Source of the DNA: Bog-473 sp963788585
Lineage (GTDB): Bacteria; Actinomycetota; Acidimicrobiia; Acidimicrobiales; RAAP-2
Reading direction: 5' to 3'
NCBI GenBank assembly: GCA_963788585.1
Contig: CAWBHA010000003.1
Location: 1,674,001-1,738,000 of the forward strand
Length of the DNA stretch: 64,000 nt
Shown here in pieces: positions 43,540-52,844 of the stretch (the first letter of the stretch is position 1; every line of letters begins with the position of its first letter). The position numbers and the translations under genes are program-made. The notes beneath the pieces were generated by a model. That model was not told the origin of the DNA. It worked only from the letters and a program-made list of their open reading frames with translations, and did not search any database.

Positions 43540-44345
43540 GATTGCGCCGCGGCCTTCTTCTCCTTCTGGTCACGCAGGTAGGCCGCCGTGCCTTCCAGGA
43601 AGGCGCCGACGTCCTTCTCCTTGTTGGCGGTCACGCCGTGGAACCACTCGGGCACGTAGACCTGGGCGGCGCCGGACTCCAGCCCGGCCAGGATGGCGTC
43701 GACCGCCACCGAGACCGGCTCGGCCGCGACGGGAAGGTCGGGCACGTCGTTGTCGGGCAGGGTGAAGAGCTCGGTGTCGATGACCCCGGGGTAGACGACC
43801 ATCACCTTGATGCCGTTCTCCCACAGGTCGACGGCCATCGCCTCGGAGAACGCGGTCAGCGCCGCCTTCGAGGCGTCGTAGGCGGACTCGCCGGGCGCGC
43901 TCAGCTTGGCGGCGATCGACGAGACGTTGACGATCGTCCCCGACGCCCGCGCCAGCATCTGGGGCAGCAGCGCCATCGTCAGGCGGATGGGGGAGAGGTA
44001 ATTGACGTGCATCACCGCAGTGATGGTGTCGATGTCGAGTGCGGTCACGTGGCGCCGCTTGGGGATCCCGGCGTTGTTGACGAGCAGGTCCACCCCGCCG
44101 AAGGCGTCGATGACGTCCACCGCCAGCTGGTCCACCGCGTTGATGTCGGCCAGGTTCGTGACCCACATCCGGCTGTCGGGGGAGTACTCCATGCACTGCC
44201 CGACCACCTCGGAGAGCTTGTCGGCGCGCCGCGCACAGATGCCCACGACGGCACCCCGCTCGGCCAGCGCCACGGCCAGGCCGGCGCCGATGCCCGACGA
44301 GCCCCCCGTCACCAGCGTGCGACACCCCTTCAGGTCCAGCGACAT
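43536..44345 (-). CDS. Short-chain dehydrogenase/reductase (SDR)
   Basis: From ATG 44345 (MSLDLKGCRTLVTGGSSGIG) the 269-residue protein has the NAD(P) loop TGGSSGIG, NNAGI, the catalytic Ser region VSSIAAKL and YDASK. It is the first gene of the operon leading to zwf, which could supply its NADPH. The 3' end overlaps the serine hydrolase start by 4 bp. Confidence 0.9.
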   Translation of the reverse strand: MSLDLKGCRTLVTGGSSGIGAGLAVALAERGAVVGICARRADKLSEVVGQCMEYSPDSRMWVTNLADINAVDQLAVDVIDAFGGVDLLVNNAGIPKRRHVTALDIDTITAVMHVNYLSPIRLTMALLPQMLARASGTIVNVSSIAAKLSAPGESAYDASKAALTAFSEAMAVDLWENGIKVMVVYPGVIDTELFTLPDNDVPDLPVAAEPVSVAVDAILAGLESGAAQVYVPEWFHGVTANKEKDVGAFLEGTAAYLRDQKEKKAAAQS

Positions 44346-44408
44346 CGTCCACCCCACTTTCACACCGTGTTGGTGCTCACCTTAGGCACAGGCGGCGCCG
44401 CGCTGGTA

Positions 44409-44446
44409 TTGACATTCTGTTGACGCGGACCGTCGACGCGTTGACA
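44409..44446 (+). promoter_or_regulatory. kdp: Candidate kdp promoter region
   Basis: In the 135-bp gap between the SDR gene and the kdp leader ORF, TTGACA occurs at 44409 and 44441 and TTGAC also at 44420. One may be a -35 element and the direct TTGAC repeats may mark KdpE sites, but no convincing -10 is visible. Confidence 0.35.
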
Positions 44447-44480
44447 TCGGATTCACAACGGCGCAGCCAGCATTGTGCCC

Positions 44481-44564
44481 ATGGCTGATTTCCTCGCAGT
44501 GCTCGGTATCGTGGGCTTCGTTGCCGCGTTCCTCGGACTGATTTGGGCCCTGGACCGGGTATGA
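44481..44564 (+). CDS. Small membrane protein preceding KdpF (27 aa)
   Basis: ATG 44481 to TGA encodes 27 residues, a single hydrophobic helix ending in WALDRV. Small proteins of this size and ending precede kdpF in several actinobacteria. Its stop overlaps the KdpF start (ATGA), so it is coupled to the pump. A role in Kdp assembly or control is plausible but unproven. Confidence 0.6.
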   Translation: MADFLAVLGIVGFVAAFLGLIWALDRV

Positions 44565-44650
44565 CCTGGACCCAGGGACTCCTGCTCGCCTTGTCCACGG
44601 TGATGTTCTTCTACGTGGGCGTCGCCATGTTCAAGCCCGAGAAGTTCTGA
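44561..44650 (+). CDS. kdpF: KdpF, small stabilising subunit of the K+ pump
   Basis: The 29-residue membrane peptide has one helix and the typical AMFKPEKF-like end. KdpF stabilises the KdpFABC complex. It is followed after one base by kdpA. Confidence 0.8.
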   Translation: MTWTQGLLLALSTVMFFYVGVAMFKPEKF

Positions 44651-44651
44651 C

Positions 44652-46338
44652 GTGGGTTTCGCCTGGACGATCATCGCCCTGGTCATCTGCCTCGCGTCTG
44701 GCCTGGCGCTACCTGGGCTCCTACATGGCCGCCGTCTTCGACGGGCGAGTGCACTTTTTGGAGTGGGCCGAGCGGCCGGTCTATCGGCTGTTGGGGACAA
44801 GTCCCGAGAGGGAGCAAAACTGGAAGCGCTACGCCGCCTCCATGGTCATCTTCTCGGGTGTTTGCGTCGGCGTCACCTATCTGATCGTCCGGATCCAAGG
44901 GTCCCTCCCGCTCAACCCCCAGCACATGGGCGCCGTGCCCCCGCCGCTGAGTTTCAACACTGCCGCGTCCTTCATGACCAACACCAACTGGCAGAACTAC
45001 GGCGGCGAGACGACGATGTCGTACTTCTCCCAGATCGGCGCGCTGACCTTCGAGCAGTTCGTAAGCCCCGCCATCGGCCTCGCGGTGGCAATCGGCATGG
45101 TCCGAGGCTTCTCTCGGCGAAACTCGCCCACCATCGGCAACTTCTGGGTCGACATGACCCGAGCCCTGCTCTACATCTTCTTCCCGGTCGCGTTCATCTT
45201 CGGGATCGTCATTGTCGGCCAGGGTGCGGTGCAGACGTTGGCCGGTACCGTGACCATCCACGACTACCTGAACGGGGTCACCCAGGTCATCGCCCGCGGC
45301 CCGATCGGCTTCATGCAGTCGATCATGCAGCTGGGCAACAACGGCGGCGGGTTCCTCAACGCCAACCAGGCGACCGCCTTCGAGGATCCCACGGGGTTCA
45401 CCAGTTTCTTGTACATGTTCCTGCTGCTGGCCATCCCGTTCTCCCTGACCTACACCTTCGGCAAGATGGTCGGCAGTATCCGCCACGGCGCCGCCCTCCT
45501 GGCGGCCATGGTCATCATCTTCGGTGTCTGGGTGGGCGGTGGCGCCTACTACGAGCACCAGAACAACCCGGCGGTCGCCGCAGCGGGCGTGCACTCTACG
45601 GTGGGCAACACCGAGGGCAAGGAGGTGCGCTTCGGCGACGAGACGAGTGCCCTCTTCGGAATAGCGTCGACCAGCACTTCGACCGGTTCGGCCAGTTCCT
45701 CCTACGACCAGTGGACCCCGATGGGCGGCTTCTTCCTCATGAGCGGGATGATGCTGGGCGAGGTGACGCCGGGCGGCACCGGCAGCGGCCTGTACACCAT
45801 CTTGATCTATGCCCTGATCGCCACCTTCATCGGCGGCCTGATGATCGGGCGAACACCGGAGTACCTGGGCAAGAAGATCCAGTCGAAGGAGATCAAACTC
45901 GCGGGTCTCGGGGCCCTCGTCATGCCGTTGATCGTGCTGGTCTTCACCGCCATCGCCGTGTCGATCCACGCCGGCCGCGCCGGACCCCTCAACGCCGGCC
46001 CGCACGGGTTCAGCGAGATCCTCTACGGGCTGACCTCCCAGGGGAACAACAACGGGTCGGCTTTTGACGGCTTGACCGGCAACACGACCTTCTACAACGT
46101 CATCGGGGCCATCGACATGCTGATCGGCCGGATTGGCATCATGATCCCGGCCCTGGCCATCGGCGGTGTGCTGGCCGCCAAGCCTGTGGTTGCCGAAGGG
46201 CTCGGCACCTTCCGCACCGACAACTCCATGTTCGTCGGTCTCACCATCGGTGTGATCATCATCATTGGCGGCCTCACCTTCTTCCCTGCGCTCGCGCTCG
46301 GCCCGATCGTCGAGCAGCTCAGTCACGGATTCTTCTAA
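44652..46338 (+). CDS. kdpA: KdpA, K+-translocating subunit, frameshifted near 44702
   Basis: GTG 44652 opens GFAWTIIALVICLAS, and one frame later RYLGSYMAAVFDGRVHFLEW continues to a full KdpA. Deleting one C of the CC near 44702 restores 561 residues, the family length. Conserved selectivity-loop features include NNGGGFLNANQATAFEDPT and TPGGTGSG. KdpA carries K+ selectively across the membrane in the P-type KdpFABC pump induced by low K+. Confidence 0.93.
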
Positions 46339-46363
46339 TGACGAGTCACGGAAAGTGCTTCTC

Positions 46364-48436
46364 ATGACGATGACCACCACCCAACCGGACCAGCCGGCGC
46401 CCCCAGGCGCTCCCCCCCACGGCGTGGCCGAGTCGCGGAGCCTCTTCGACGGGCCGATCCTGCGCCAGGCCCTGGTCGACGCGCTCACCAAGCTGAACCC
46501 GGCAGTGCAGATCCGCAACCCCGTCATGTTCGTGGTCCTCGTGGGCTCGGTCGTCACCTTCTTCGAGGCGATCGCCCACCCCTCGGTCTTCAGCTGGTCC
46601 ATCACGGTCTGGCTCTTCTTGACGGTGATCTTTGCCAACTTCGCCGAGGCGATGGCCGAGGGGCGGGGGAAGGCGCAGGCGGACACCCTGCGCCGCATGC
46701 GCTCGGAGACCGAAGCGCGGCGGCTCAAGGCCGATGGCACGGAGGAATTGGTCCCGGCCGCCGAGTTGAACAAGGGGGACACCGTCGTCTGCGAGGCCAA
46801 CGACCTCATCCCCTCCGACGGCGAGATCATCGAGGGCATCGCGTCGGTCGACGAGTCCGCCATCACCGGTGAGTCGGCCCCGGTCATCCGCGAGTCGGGA
46901 GGCGACCGTTCAGCTGTCACCGGTGGCACCCGAGTCCTCTCCGACCGCATCGTGGTCCGCATCACGGCAGAGCGTGGAAAGACCTTCCTGGACCGCATGA
47001 TCACGCTCGTCGAGGGCGCCAACCGCCAGAAGACCCCCAACGAGATCGCGCTGACCATCCTGCTGGCCGTTCTCACCATCATCTTCATCCCCGTCGTGGT
47101 GTCACTCGAGGCGTTCGGCATCTACGCCGGCACCGCGGTTTCCGTGGTCATCCTGGTGGCGCTTCTGGTCTGCTTGATCCCGACCACCATCGGCGCCTTG
47201 CTCTCCGCCATCGGCATCGCCGGCATGGACCGGCTGGTCCAGAAGAACGTCCTCGCCATGAGCGGCCGGGCGGTAGAAGCGGCCGGTGACGTGCAGACGC
47301 TGCTGCTGGACAAGACGGGCACCATCACCATGGGCAACCGGATGGCGTCGGGCTTCTACCCTGTCGGCGACCACAGCGAGCGCGACCTGGCCGACGCGGC
47401 CCAGCTGGCGTCGCTGGCCGACGAGACGCCGGAGGGTCGCTCCATCGTGGTCCTGGCCAAGGAGCGCTTCGACATCCGGGAGCGCCACCTCGAATCGGGG
47501 CACGTCTTCGTGCCCTTCTCAGCCACGACCCGTATGTCTGGGCTCGACTTCGACGGGCGCCAGATCCGCAAGGGAGCGGCCGACTCGGTGAAGCAGTGGG
47601 TAGGCGAACAGGGCGGGACCGTGCCAGCCGATCTCGACCCCATCGTTGAGCGCGTCTCGCGGGCCGGCTCCACGCCACTGGTCGTGGCCGAGGGTCCCGT
47701 GATTCTCGGGGTGATCGAGCTCAAGGACGTGGTGAAGGAGGGCATCCAGGAGAAGTTCGCCGAGATGCGCTCCATGGGCATTCGCACGGTGATGATCACC
47801 GGTGACAACCCCCTGACCGCGGCGACCATCGCCCAAGAGGCCGGCGTGGACGACTTCCTCGCCGAGGCCACGCCCGAGGCGAAGTTGGCGCTCATCCATC
47901 AGGAGCAGGAGGGCGGCAAGCTCGTCGCCATGACGGGCGACGGGACCAACGACGCCCCCGCGCTGGCCCAGGCGGACGTGGGCGTGGCCATGAACACCGG
48001 GACCACGGCGGCCAAGGAGGCCGGCAACATGGTCGACCTCGACTCCAACCCAACCAAGCTGATCGACGTCGTCGAGATCGGCAAGCAGCTGCTCATCACC
48101 CGGGGTTCGCTCACGACGTTCTCCATCGCCAACGACGTGGCCAAGTACTTCGCCATCATCCCGGCCCTCTTCGTCGCCACCTACCCGCAGCTGAACGCGC
48201 TGAACATCATGAAATTGCACAGTCCGCAGAGCGCGGTGCTCTCCGCCGTCATCTTCAACGCCCTCGTGATCGTCGCGTTGATCCCCCTCGCGCTGCGGGG
48301 AGTCAAGTTCCGCGCGGCCGGGTCGGCGGCCATTCTGCGGCGGAACGTATTCATTTACGGGGTGGGCGGGATCATCGTGCCGTTTATCTTCATCAAGCTG
48401 ATCGATCTCATCCTCGTCGCGCTGCACGCCTACTGA
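46364..48436 (+). CDS. kdpB: KdpB, ATPase subunit of the K+ pump
   Basis: The 690-residue P-type ATPase shows ITGESAPV, the phosphorylation motif DKTGTIT, and MTGDGTNDAPALAQADVGVAMNTGT. It energises KdpA-mediated K+ uptake. ATG 46364 is 25 bp after kdpA; the frame extends upstream into kdpA, but that reading is non-coding. The Ser-rich regulatory TGES-region phosphorylation site seen in E. coli KdpB is also present as TGES. Confidence 0.97.
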   Translation: MTMTTTQPDQPAPPGAPPHGVAESRSLFDGPILRQALVDALTKLNPAVQIRNPVMFVVLVGSVVTFFEAIAHPSVFSWSITVWLFLTVIFANFAEAMAEGRGKAQADTLRRMRSETEARRLKADGTEELVPAAELNKGDTVVCEANDLIPSDGEIIEGIASVDESAITGESAPVIRESGGDRSAVTGGTRVLSDRIVVRITAERGKTFLDRMITLVEGANRQKTPNEIALTILLAVLTIIFIPVVVSLEAFGIYAGTAVSVVILVALLVCLIPTTIGALLSAIGIAGMDRLVQKNVLAMSGRAVEAAGDVQTLLLDKTGTITMGNRMASGFYPVGDHSERDLADAAQLASLADETPEGRSIVVLAKERFDIRERHLESGHVFVPFSATTRMSGLDFDGRQIRKGAADSVKQWVGEQGGTVPADLDPIVERVSRAGSTPLVVAEGPVILGVIELKDVVKEGIQEKFAEMRSMGIRTVMITGDNPLTAATIAQEAGVDDFLAEATPEAKLALIHQEQEGGKLVAMTGDGTNDAPALAQADVGVAMNTGTTAAKEAGNMVDLDSNPTKLIDVVEIGKQLLITRGSLTTFSIANDVAKYFAIIPALFVATYPQLNALNIMKLHSPQSAVLSAVIFNALVIVALIPLALRGVKFRAAGSAAILRRNVFIYGVGGIIVPFIFIKLIDLILVALHAY

Positions 48437-48446
48437 TGGAGACCCC

Positions 48447-49094
48447 GTGATACTCGTCCACCTCCGCCGCGCTGTCCTTCTCGCCCTGGTCGTACTGATT
48501 CTGACCTTCGCGTATGCCTTCATCGGCACCGGGGTCGCCCAGCTGTTCTTCAAGCACCAGGCGGACGGATCGATCACCGCCAACGGTTCGACCCTGATCG
48601 GGCAGAACTGGTCCCAGGCGCAGTGTCCGCGTCACCCGCTGGGCAGCTGCGTCTTCCAGGGGCGCCCCGACGCCCTCGGCCCCTACGCGGGGTCGATCAA
48701 GCCGGTCGCCGCCGGGGGGGACAACCCGCTCGAGGCCAACAACATCCCAGGGAAGCCAAACGTCCTGAACCCTGGTGAATCCGGGGGCACCAGCCTTGGC
48801 CCGCGATCGAAGGTCCTCAAGGCAAACACCCAGCAGCTCGTGGCCTACTGGAAGGCGCGGGGCGTCAACCCGACGCCCGATCTGGTCACGACGTCGGGCA
48901 GTGGGTACGACCCCGACATCAGCCAGCAGGACGCTCTGGTCCAGATCCCGATGGTGTCGCAGGCCACCGGGCTCGCACCCTCCGTGCTCCGGCGCCTCGT
49001 CATCAGCCAGACGCAGGGGACCCAACTCGGTTTCTTGGGCACCTCGTACATCGACGTGCTGCAGCTCAACGAGGCGCTGGCCAAGCTGAAGTGA
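48447..49094 (+). CDS. kdpC: KdpC subunit of the K+ pump
   Basis: The 215-residue protein has a single N-terminal membrane helix (ALVVLILTFAYAFIGTGVAQL) and the conserved LIGQNW, the SGSGYDPDIS and VSQATGL segments of KdpC. It lies 10 bp after kdpB. An insertion between the helix and the SGSGYDP region is longer than in E. coli. It ends with GTGA overlapping the OB-fold gene. Confidence 0.95.
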   Translation: MILVHLRRAVLLALVVLILTFAYAFIGTGVAQLFFKHQADGSITANGSTLIGQNWSQAQCPRHPLGSCVFQGRPDALGPYAGSIKPVAAGGDNPLEANNIPGKPNVLNPGESGGTSLGPRSKVLKANTQQLVAYWKARGVNPTPDLVTTSGSGYDPDISQQDALVQIPMVSQATGLAPSVLRRLVISQTQGTQLGFLGTSYIDVLQLNEALAKLK

Positions 49095-49363
49095 GCACGA
49101 CCGCCATCGCGGCGGTCGTGCTCCGCAAGCGGAACACGGTGCGCGGAGAGATCGTCTCCGTGGTGTCGATCCAGCGGCCATGGGTGCGCACCGACGCTGA
49201 GATCAAGGACGAGACGGGGACGCTCGTCCTGCGATTCTTCGGCCGCGCTTCGGTGCCGGGCCTCGTCAGCGGTCGCCGGGTCATCGCGCAGGGGACCCCG
49301 GGCCTCGTTCACGGAAAGGTTGTGATTGTCAATCCGGTCTATTCGTTCGTCAAGGAGGAGTGA
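49091..49363 (+). CDS. Small OB-fold protein at the end of the kdp operon
   Basis: The 90-residue protein reads as an OB-fold: NTVRGEIVSVVSIQRPW, DETGTLVLRFFGR, VPGLVSGRRVIAQG, VIVNPVYSF, the tDNA/OB nucleic-acid-binding pattern typical of small actinobacterial OB proteins. It overlaps kdpC by 4 bp, so it is co-translated with the pump. Its role in K+ uptake is unknown. Its 3' end overlaps the kdpE gene by 25 bp on the other strand. Confidence 0.78.
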   Translation: MSTTAIAAVVLRKRNTVRGEIVSVVSIQRPWVRTDAEIKDETGTLVLRFFGRASVPGLVSGRRVIAQGTPGLVHGKVVIVNPVYSFVKEE

Positions 49364-50049
49364 GCGTCCGGTACCAGCTGGTATCCGATGCCCGGAACGG
49401 TCCTGAGCAGCCGGCCCTCCTCGTCTCCCATCTTCTTGCGGAGCCGGTGGGTGTAGACGCGCACGTAGTTGGACTCGGCCCCATAGCCGGGCCCCCAGAC
49501 GTCCTTGAGGATCATGTGATGGGTGCACACCTTGCCGGCATGGCGGGCCAGGTAGGCCAAGAGCTCGAACTCCTTGGCTGTCAGCTGCAGCGGGGAGCCC
49601 GACAGCGTCGCCATGTGGTGGACCAGGTCGATGTCGAGGTCGCCCACCTCCAGGGTGCTGGGATGCTCACCCCGCTTGCCTGCGCGCTCCTGGGCATGAC
49701 GCAGAGCCACCCGGAGCCGGGCCTCCAGCTCGGCCATGCCGAAAGGCTTCGTCACGAAGTCGTCAGCCCCACTGTCGAGGGCCTCAACCTTCCGGCGCTC
49801 GTCGCCGTACGCGGACAGCACCACGATGGGCACGTCCGAGAACTCGCGGATGCGGCGGCAGACCTCGAGCCCGTCGACATCGGGCAAACCGAGGTCGAGG
49901 ATGACGAGGTCCGGTCCCGCCAGCGCGACCCGATTGACGGCCTCAGTCCCGGAATGAGCGGTGAGCACGTCGTCCCCGCGGGCGGTCAGCCCTATCCGGA
50001 GGGCTTTGAGCAACGACGGATCGTCGTCGACGACGAGGACCTTGGTCAC
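49339..50049 (-). CDS. kdpE: KdpE-like response regulator
   Basis: The 236-residue OmpR/PhoB-type regulator has receiver acidic pocket DDD at residues 8-10, phosphoacceptor LDLGLPDVDG and Lys in TKPF, then a winged-helix effector ending VRVYTHRLRKKMGDEEGRLLRTVPGIGYQL. Its position next to kdpD and the kdp operon identifies it as KdpE, which activates kdpFABC when K+ is low. It is transcribed from the sensor gene 9 bp upstream. Confidence 0.95.
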   Translation of the reverse strand: MTKVLVVDDDPSLLKALRIGLTARGDDVLTAHSGTEAVNRVALAGPDLVILDLGLPDVDGLEVCRRIREFSDVPIVVLSAYGDERRKVEALDSGADDFVTKPFGMAELEARLRVALRHAQERAGKRGEHPSTLEVGDLDIDLVHHMATLSGSPLQLTAKEFELLAYLARHAGKVCTHHMILKDVWGPGYGAESNYVRVYTHRLRKKMGDEEGRLLRTVPGIGYQLVPDAHSSLTNE

Positions 50050-50058
50050 GGCCAGCGC

Positions 50059-51657
50059 TCAGACCGCTGCCGCGACGAGGGAATCGGACGGCACGGTGAA
50101 GACGACCCGGGCCCCGCGGGCGACATCGGGGTCGATCCAGATCAGGCCGTCGTGGGCCTCGACGAAGGCCTTGGCAATGGCCAGGCCGAGACCAGCCCTG
50201 CCGCCACCACCGTTCTGGCTGAACATCTCGAAGACGCTCTCCCGCTCTTCGCGTGCGATGCCAGGACCGTCGTCGCTCACCGCGATCTCGACCAGGGTCG
50301 ACGCCTTGCCCGGTGCCCTTCGCGCCGTGACACGGATCACACTGTCGTCCGGCGAGAGCCGCTCGGCGTTCTCGAGCACGTTCGCCAGGACCTGGCTCAT
50401 GAGGACGTGATCGAGCTGCAGGAGCGGCAGGTCGTCGGGTGCCTCAACCCGGATGCGATCGGGCGACACGATGCCGCGCAACGCCGCCAGCGCCTCGGCC
50501 ACCAGCTCGTCGAAGGCGGTGGTGGTGCGACGCAGTTCGAGCGTCCCCGCCTCGATGCGGGTCATGTCGAGCAGGTTGGTCACCAGTCGGGCCAGGCGGT
50601 CCGACTGCAACTCGATGAGCTCCAGAAGCTCGGCCCGGTCGTCCGGGCCCAGGTGGGCGTCGACCTGTCGCAGGCTCGAGACGGCTGTCTTGATGGAGGC
50701 CAGCGGCGTCCGGAGGTCGTGGGACGCCGCTCCCATGAGAGCGCTGCGCCAACGGTCGATTTCTTCGAGCAACCGCGCCCGCAGCGCCTGCTCGCGCAGC
50801 TGTGCCCGGTCGACGGCAAGCGCCGCCTGATTGGCGAACGTGCCGAGCAGGCTCCGCTCCCGCTCGGCCAGCTGCACATCCTGGAGCACGAGCATGCCGA
50901 CGGGGCGATGGCTCACGACCAGGGCGACCGAGACCCGGCGGGGGCCCGTGTCGCCCATGAGCCCGAGCGAGCGGGCCTGACCTCCCCCCGAGGTCAGGGA
51001 GGAGACGTCCTCTTCCGTCAGGGACTGGCCCGCCGAGGCGGCGACCCGCAGCACCTCGCCCGACCCGGTGGCTTCCCGCCCGTCGTCCGGCAGGACGAGA
51101 GCCGTCCAGCGTGGCGCGAAGACGCCTTGCACGGTGCTGACGATGTGGGTGAGCAGCTGCGACAGGGTGAGGTCGCCGATGAGCGCCTGGGACAGCTCGA
51201 ACAATCGCTCCGACTCGCCGGTCCGGCGCAGCGCCTCCTCCCGTGCGCTCCTCTGCTGGGCGACGACCTGCGCGACGATGAGCACGACCGCGACATAGAC
51301 ACCGAGGGCGACCCAGTTCTGTGGCGAGCGCACGGTAAGGGTGTTGTACGGGGGCAGGAAGAAGTAGTCGAAGACGAGGAAGCCCGCGACGGCGCCGACA
51401 GCGCCCGGCACAAAGCCGTCGATGACGACGCCGATCAGCGCGGGCAACACGAAGAGGAGGGCCGGCAACGCGGTGCTGAGATGCGCCCGGAACGGAAGCA
51501 AGAGGGCGAGAAGTGCCCCCAGACCCAGCAGAGTCACGACAATCCCCAGGGCCGCGTGCTGGTACGTTCCGTTTGTAGCCAGCCTGCCTCGTTTCACGTC
51601 TGTCACAGCCTTCGGTCTGTCGGCGACACGCCGGCAGACCGAGTGTACCGAGGCCAT
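50059..51657 (-). CDS. kdpD: KdpD C-terminal half: histidine kinase (split KdpD)
   Basis: The protein has four close membrane helices (DUF4118, residues about 35-125), a GAF-like region, the HisKA H-box AASHDLRTPLASIK and HATPase motifs NVLENA, DDGPGIA and GLGLAIAKAFVEAHDG. The N-terminal KdpD/Usp domains normally fused to it are absent and encoded on the opposite strand just across a short gap. ATG 51657 is possible, but GTG 51606 or 51597 fit better because they place a conserved-looking hairpin in the leader. It should phosphorylate KdpE. Confidence 0.93.
   Translation of the reverse strand: MASVHSVCRRVADRPKAVTDVKRGRLATNGTYQHAALGIVVTLLGLGALLALLLPFRAHLSTALPALLFVLPALIGVVIDGFVPGAVGAVAGFLVFDYFFLPPYNTLTVRSPQNWVALGVYVAVVLIVAQVVAQQRSAREEALRRTGESERLFELSQALIGDLTLSQLLTHIVSTVQGVFAPRWTALVLPDDGREATGSGEVLRVAASAGQSLTEEDVSSLTSGGGQARSLGLMGDTGPRRVSVALVVSHRPVGMLVLQDVQLAERERSLLGTFANQAALAVDRAQLREQALRARLLEEIDRWRSALMGAASHDLRTPLASIKTAVSSLRQVDAHLGPDDRAELLELIELQSDRLARLVTNLLDMTRIEAGTLELRRTTTAFDELVAEALAALRGIVSPDRIRVEAPDDLPLLQLDHVLMSQVLANVLENAERLSPDDSVIRVTARRAPGKASTLVEIAVSDDGPGIAREERESVFEMFSQNGGGGRAGLGLAIAKAFVEAHDGLIWIDPDVARGARVVFTVPSDSLVAAAV
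51613..51641. promoter_or_regulatory. Inverted repeat between the two divergent kdpD genes
   Basis: CGGTCTG and CAGACCG (7-bp arms) enclose a further CGGC/GCCG pair, forming one extended dyad in the region between the kinase half and the KdpD-N half. It may be an operator for both divergent promoters or an RNA hairpin in the kinase leader. Confidence 0.5.
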
Positions 51658-51683
51658 GACGGGGCAGCGCGAGACGAGGTGAC

Positions 51684-52844
51684 ATGAGCAGCACGGCGAT
51701 GAGCACGGGAGAAGACGAGGGGGTCCGGCCCACTGGGCGATTTCGCGTCTACCTCGGTTCGGCCGCCGGGGTCGGCAAGACGTGCGCCATGCTCGACGAG
51801 GGCTGGCGCCGGTTCCAGCGAGGGGCCGACGTCGTGGTCGGGTTCGTCGAGACGCACAAGAGGCCCTACACGATGGAGCAGATCCGCGACCTTCCGGTCA
51901 TCCCGCGTAAGCAAATCGAGTACCGGAATTCGGCCTGGGAGGAGATGGATATCGACGCCGTCATCGCCCGTAAGCCTGAGGTGGCGCTGATCGACGAGTT
52001 GGCGCACACGAACGTGCCGGGGTCCGGCCGTCACGAGAAGCGCTGGGAGGACGTGCTCGAGATCCTCGACGCGGGGATTGCCGTGATCACCACCGTCAAC
52101 ATCCAGCACATCGAGTCGCTGGCCGACGCCGTCGAGCGGATCACGGGCGTCGGGGTACGAGAGCGGGTGCCCGATTGGGTGGTGCGGCGGGCCGACCAGC
52201 TCGAGCTGATCGACTCCTCCGCCGACCAGCTTCGGCGTCGCATGTTGCACGGCAACATCTACCCGGAGCAGAAGGTGCCCGCGGCGCTGAATGGGTTCTT
52301 TCGTGCCGAGAACCTCGTGGCGCTGCGCGAGCTGACGCTGCGCTTCGTCGCCGACGAGACCGAGGAGGAGCTCCTCGAGTTCCTGCGGTCCCGGGGGGCG
52401 CACGGCGACGTGTGGGAGACGACCGAGCGGATCATGGTGGCAGTGACGGGCGCGCCGGGGAACGCCGCGGTGATCAGGCGCGCGGCGCGCATCGCGGCCC
52501 GCATCAAGGCCGACCTCATCGCCGTGCACGTGATCTCCGGGGATGCCGACGCGTCGCAGGCCAGCACGGCGGAGCTCGAGGAATTGGTGCGGGCGGTAGG
52601 GGGGCGGTGGCAGACGCTCGAGGGTGACGACGTGGCCAAGACGATCTTCGCCGCCGCCATCGACCAGCAGATCACCCAGATCGTGGTGGGGACCTCCCGC
52701 CTGACCCGCTGGCAGTCCCTGACGAGGGGCTCGGTCATACAGCAGATCCTCCGCATGGCGTCCGAGAACGACATCGACCTCCACGTGATCGCCCGGCGGG
52801 AGGGCGTGTCCGAGGATCGGGTGGCCGAGGCCGAGGACGGTTAG
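51684..52844 (+). CDS. kdpD: KdpD N-terminal half: KdpD sensor ATP-binding and Usp domains
   Basis: The 386-residue soluble protein has the KdpD domain (residues 20-230) with Walker A GSAAGVGKT and the DELAHTN motif, then a universal-stress-protein domain (ERIMVAVTGAPGN to VVGTSRLTRWQS). It stops before any membrane or kinase part, which is encoded by the divergent gene. A GAGGTGAC site precedes ATG 51684. In intact KdpD these domains sense K+, c-di-AMP and ionic state; here signal transfer must occur between separate proteins. Confidence 0.93.
   Translation: MSSTAMSTGEDEGVRPTGRFRVYLGSAAGVGKTCAMLDEGWRRFQRGADVVVGFVETHKRPYTMEQIRDLPVIPRKQIEYRNSAWEEMDIDAVIARKPEVALIDELAHTNVPGSGRHEKRWEDVLEILDAGIAVITTVNIQHIESLADAVERITGVGVRERVPDWVVRRADQLELIDSSADQLRRRMLHGNIYPEQKVPAALNGFFRAENLVALRELTLRFVADETEEELLEFLRSRGAHGDVWETTERIMVAVTGAPGNAAVIRRAARIAARIKADLIAVHVISGDADASQASTAELEELVRAVGGRWQTLEGDDVAKTIFAAAIDQQITQIVVGTSRLTRWQSLTRGSVIQQILRMASENDIDLHVIARREGVSEDRVAEAEDG

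Noticed and set aside
41591..43573. A 660-codon frame seeming to fuse the nitroreductase with an N-terminal region
   Set aside because: The N-terminal part is an Arg/Pro-rich shadow of the serine hydrolase gene on the same strand; the nitroreductase starts at GTG 42307.
44683..47121. An 812-codon frame on the minus strand across kdpA and kdpB
   Set aside because: It is low in recognisable motifs, rich in His/Gln/Asp, and fully opposite intact Kdp genes; a GC-skew shadow.
49360..51687. A 775-codon plus-strand frame across kdpE and the kinase half
   Set aside because: The opposite strand encodes two well-conserved regulators; the frame has no domain.
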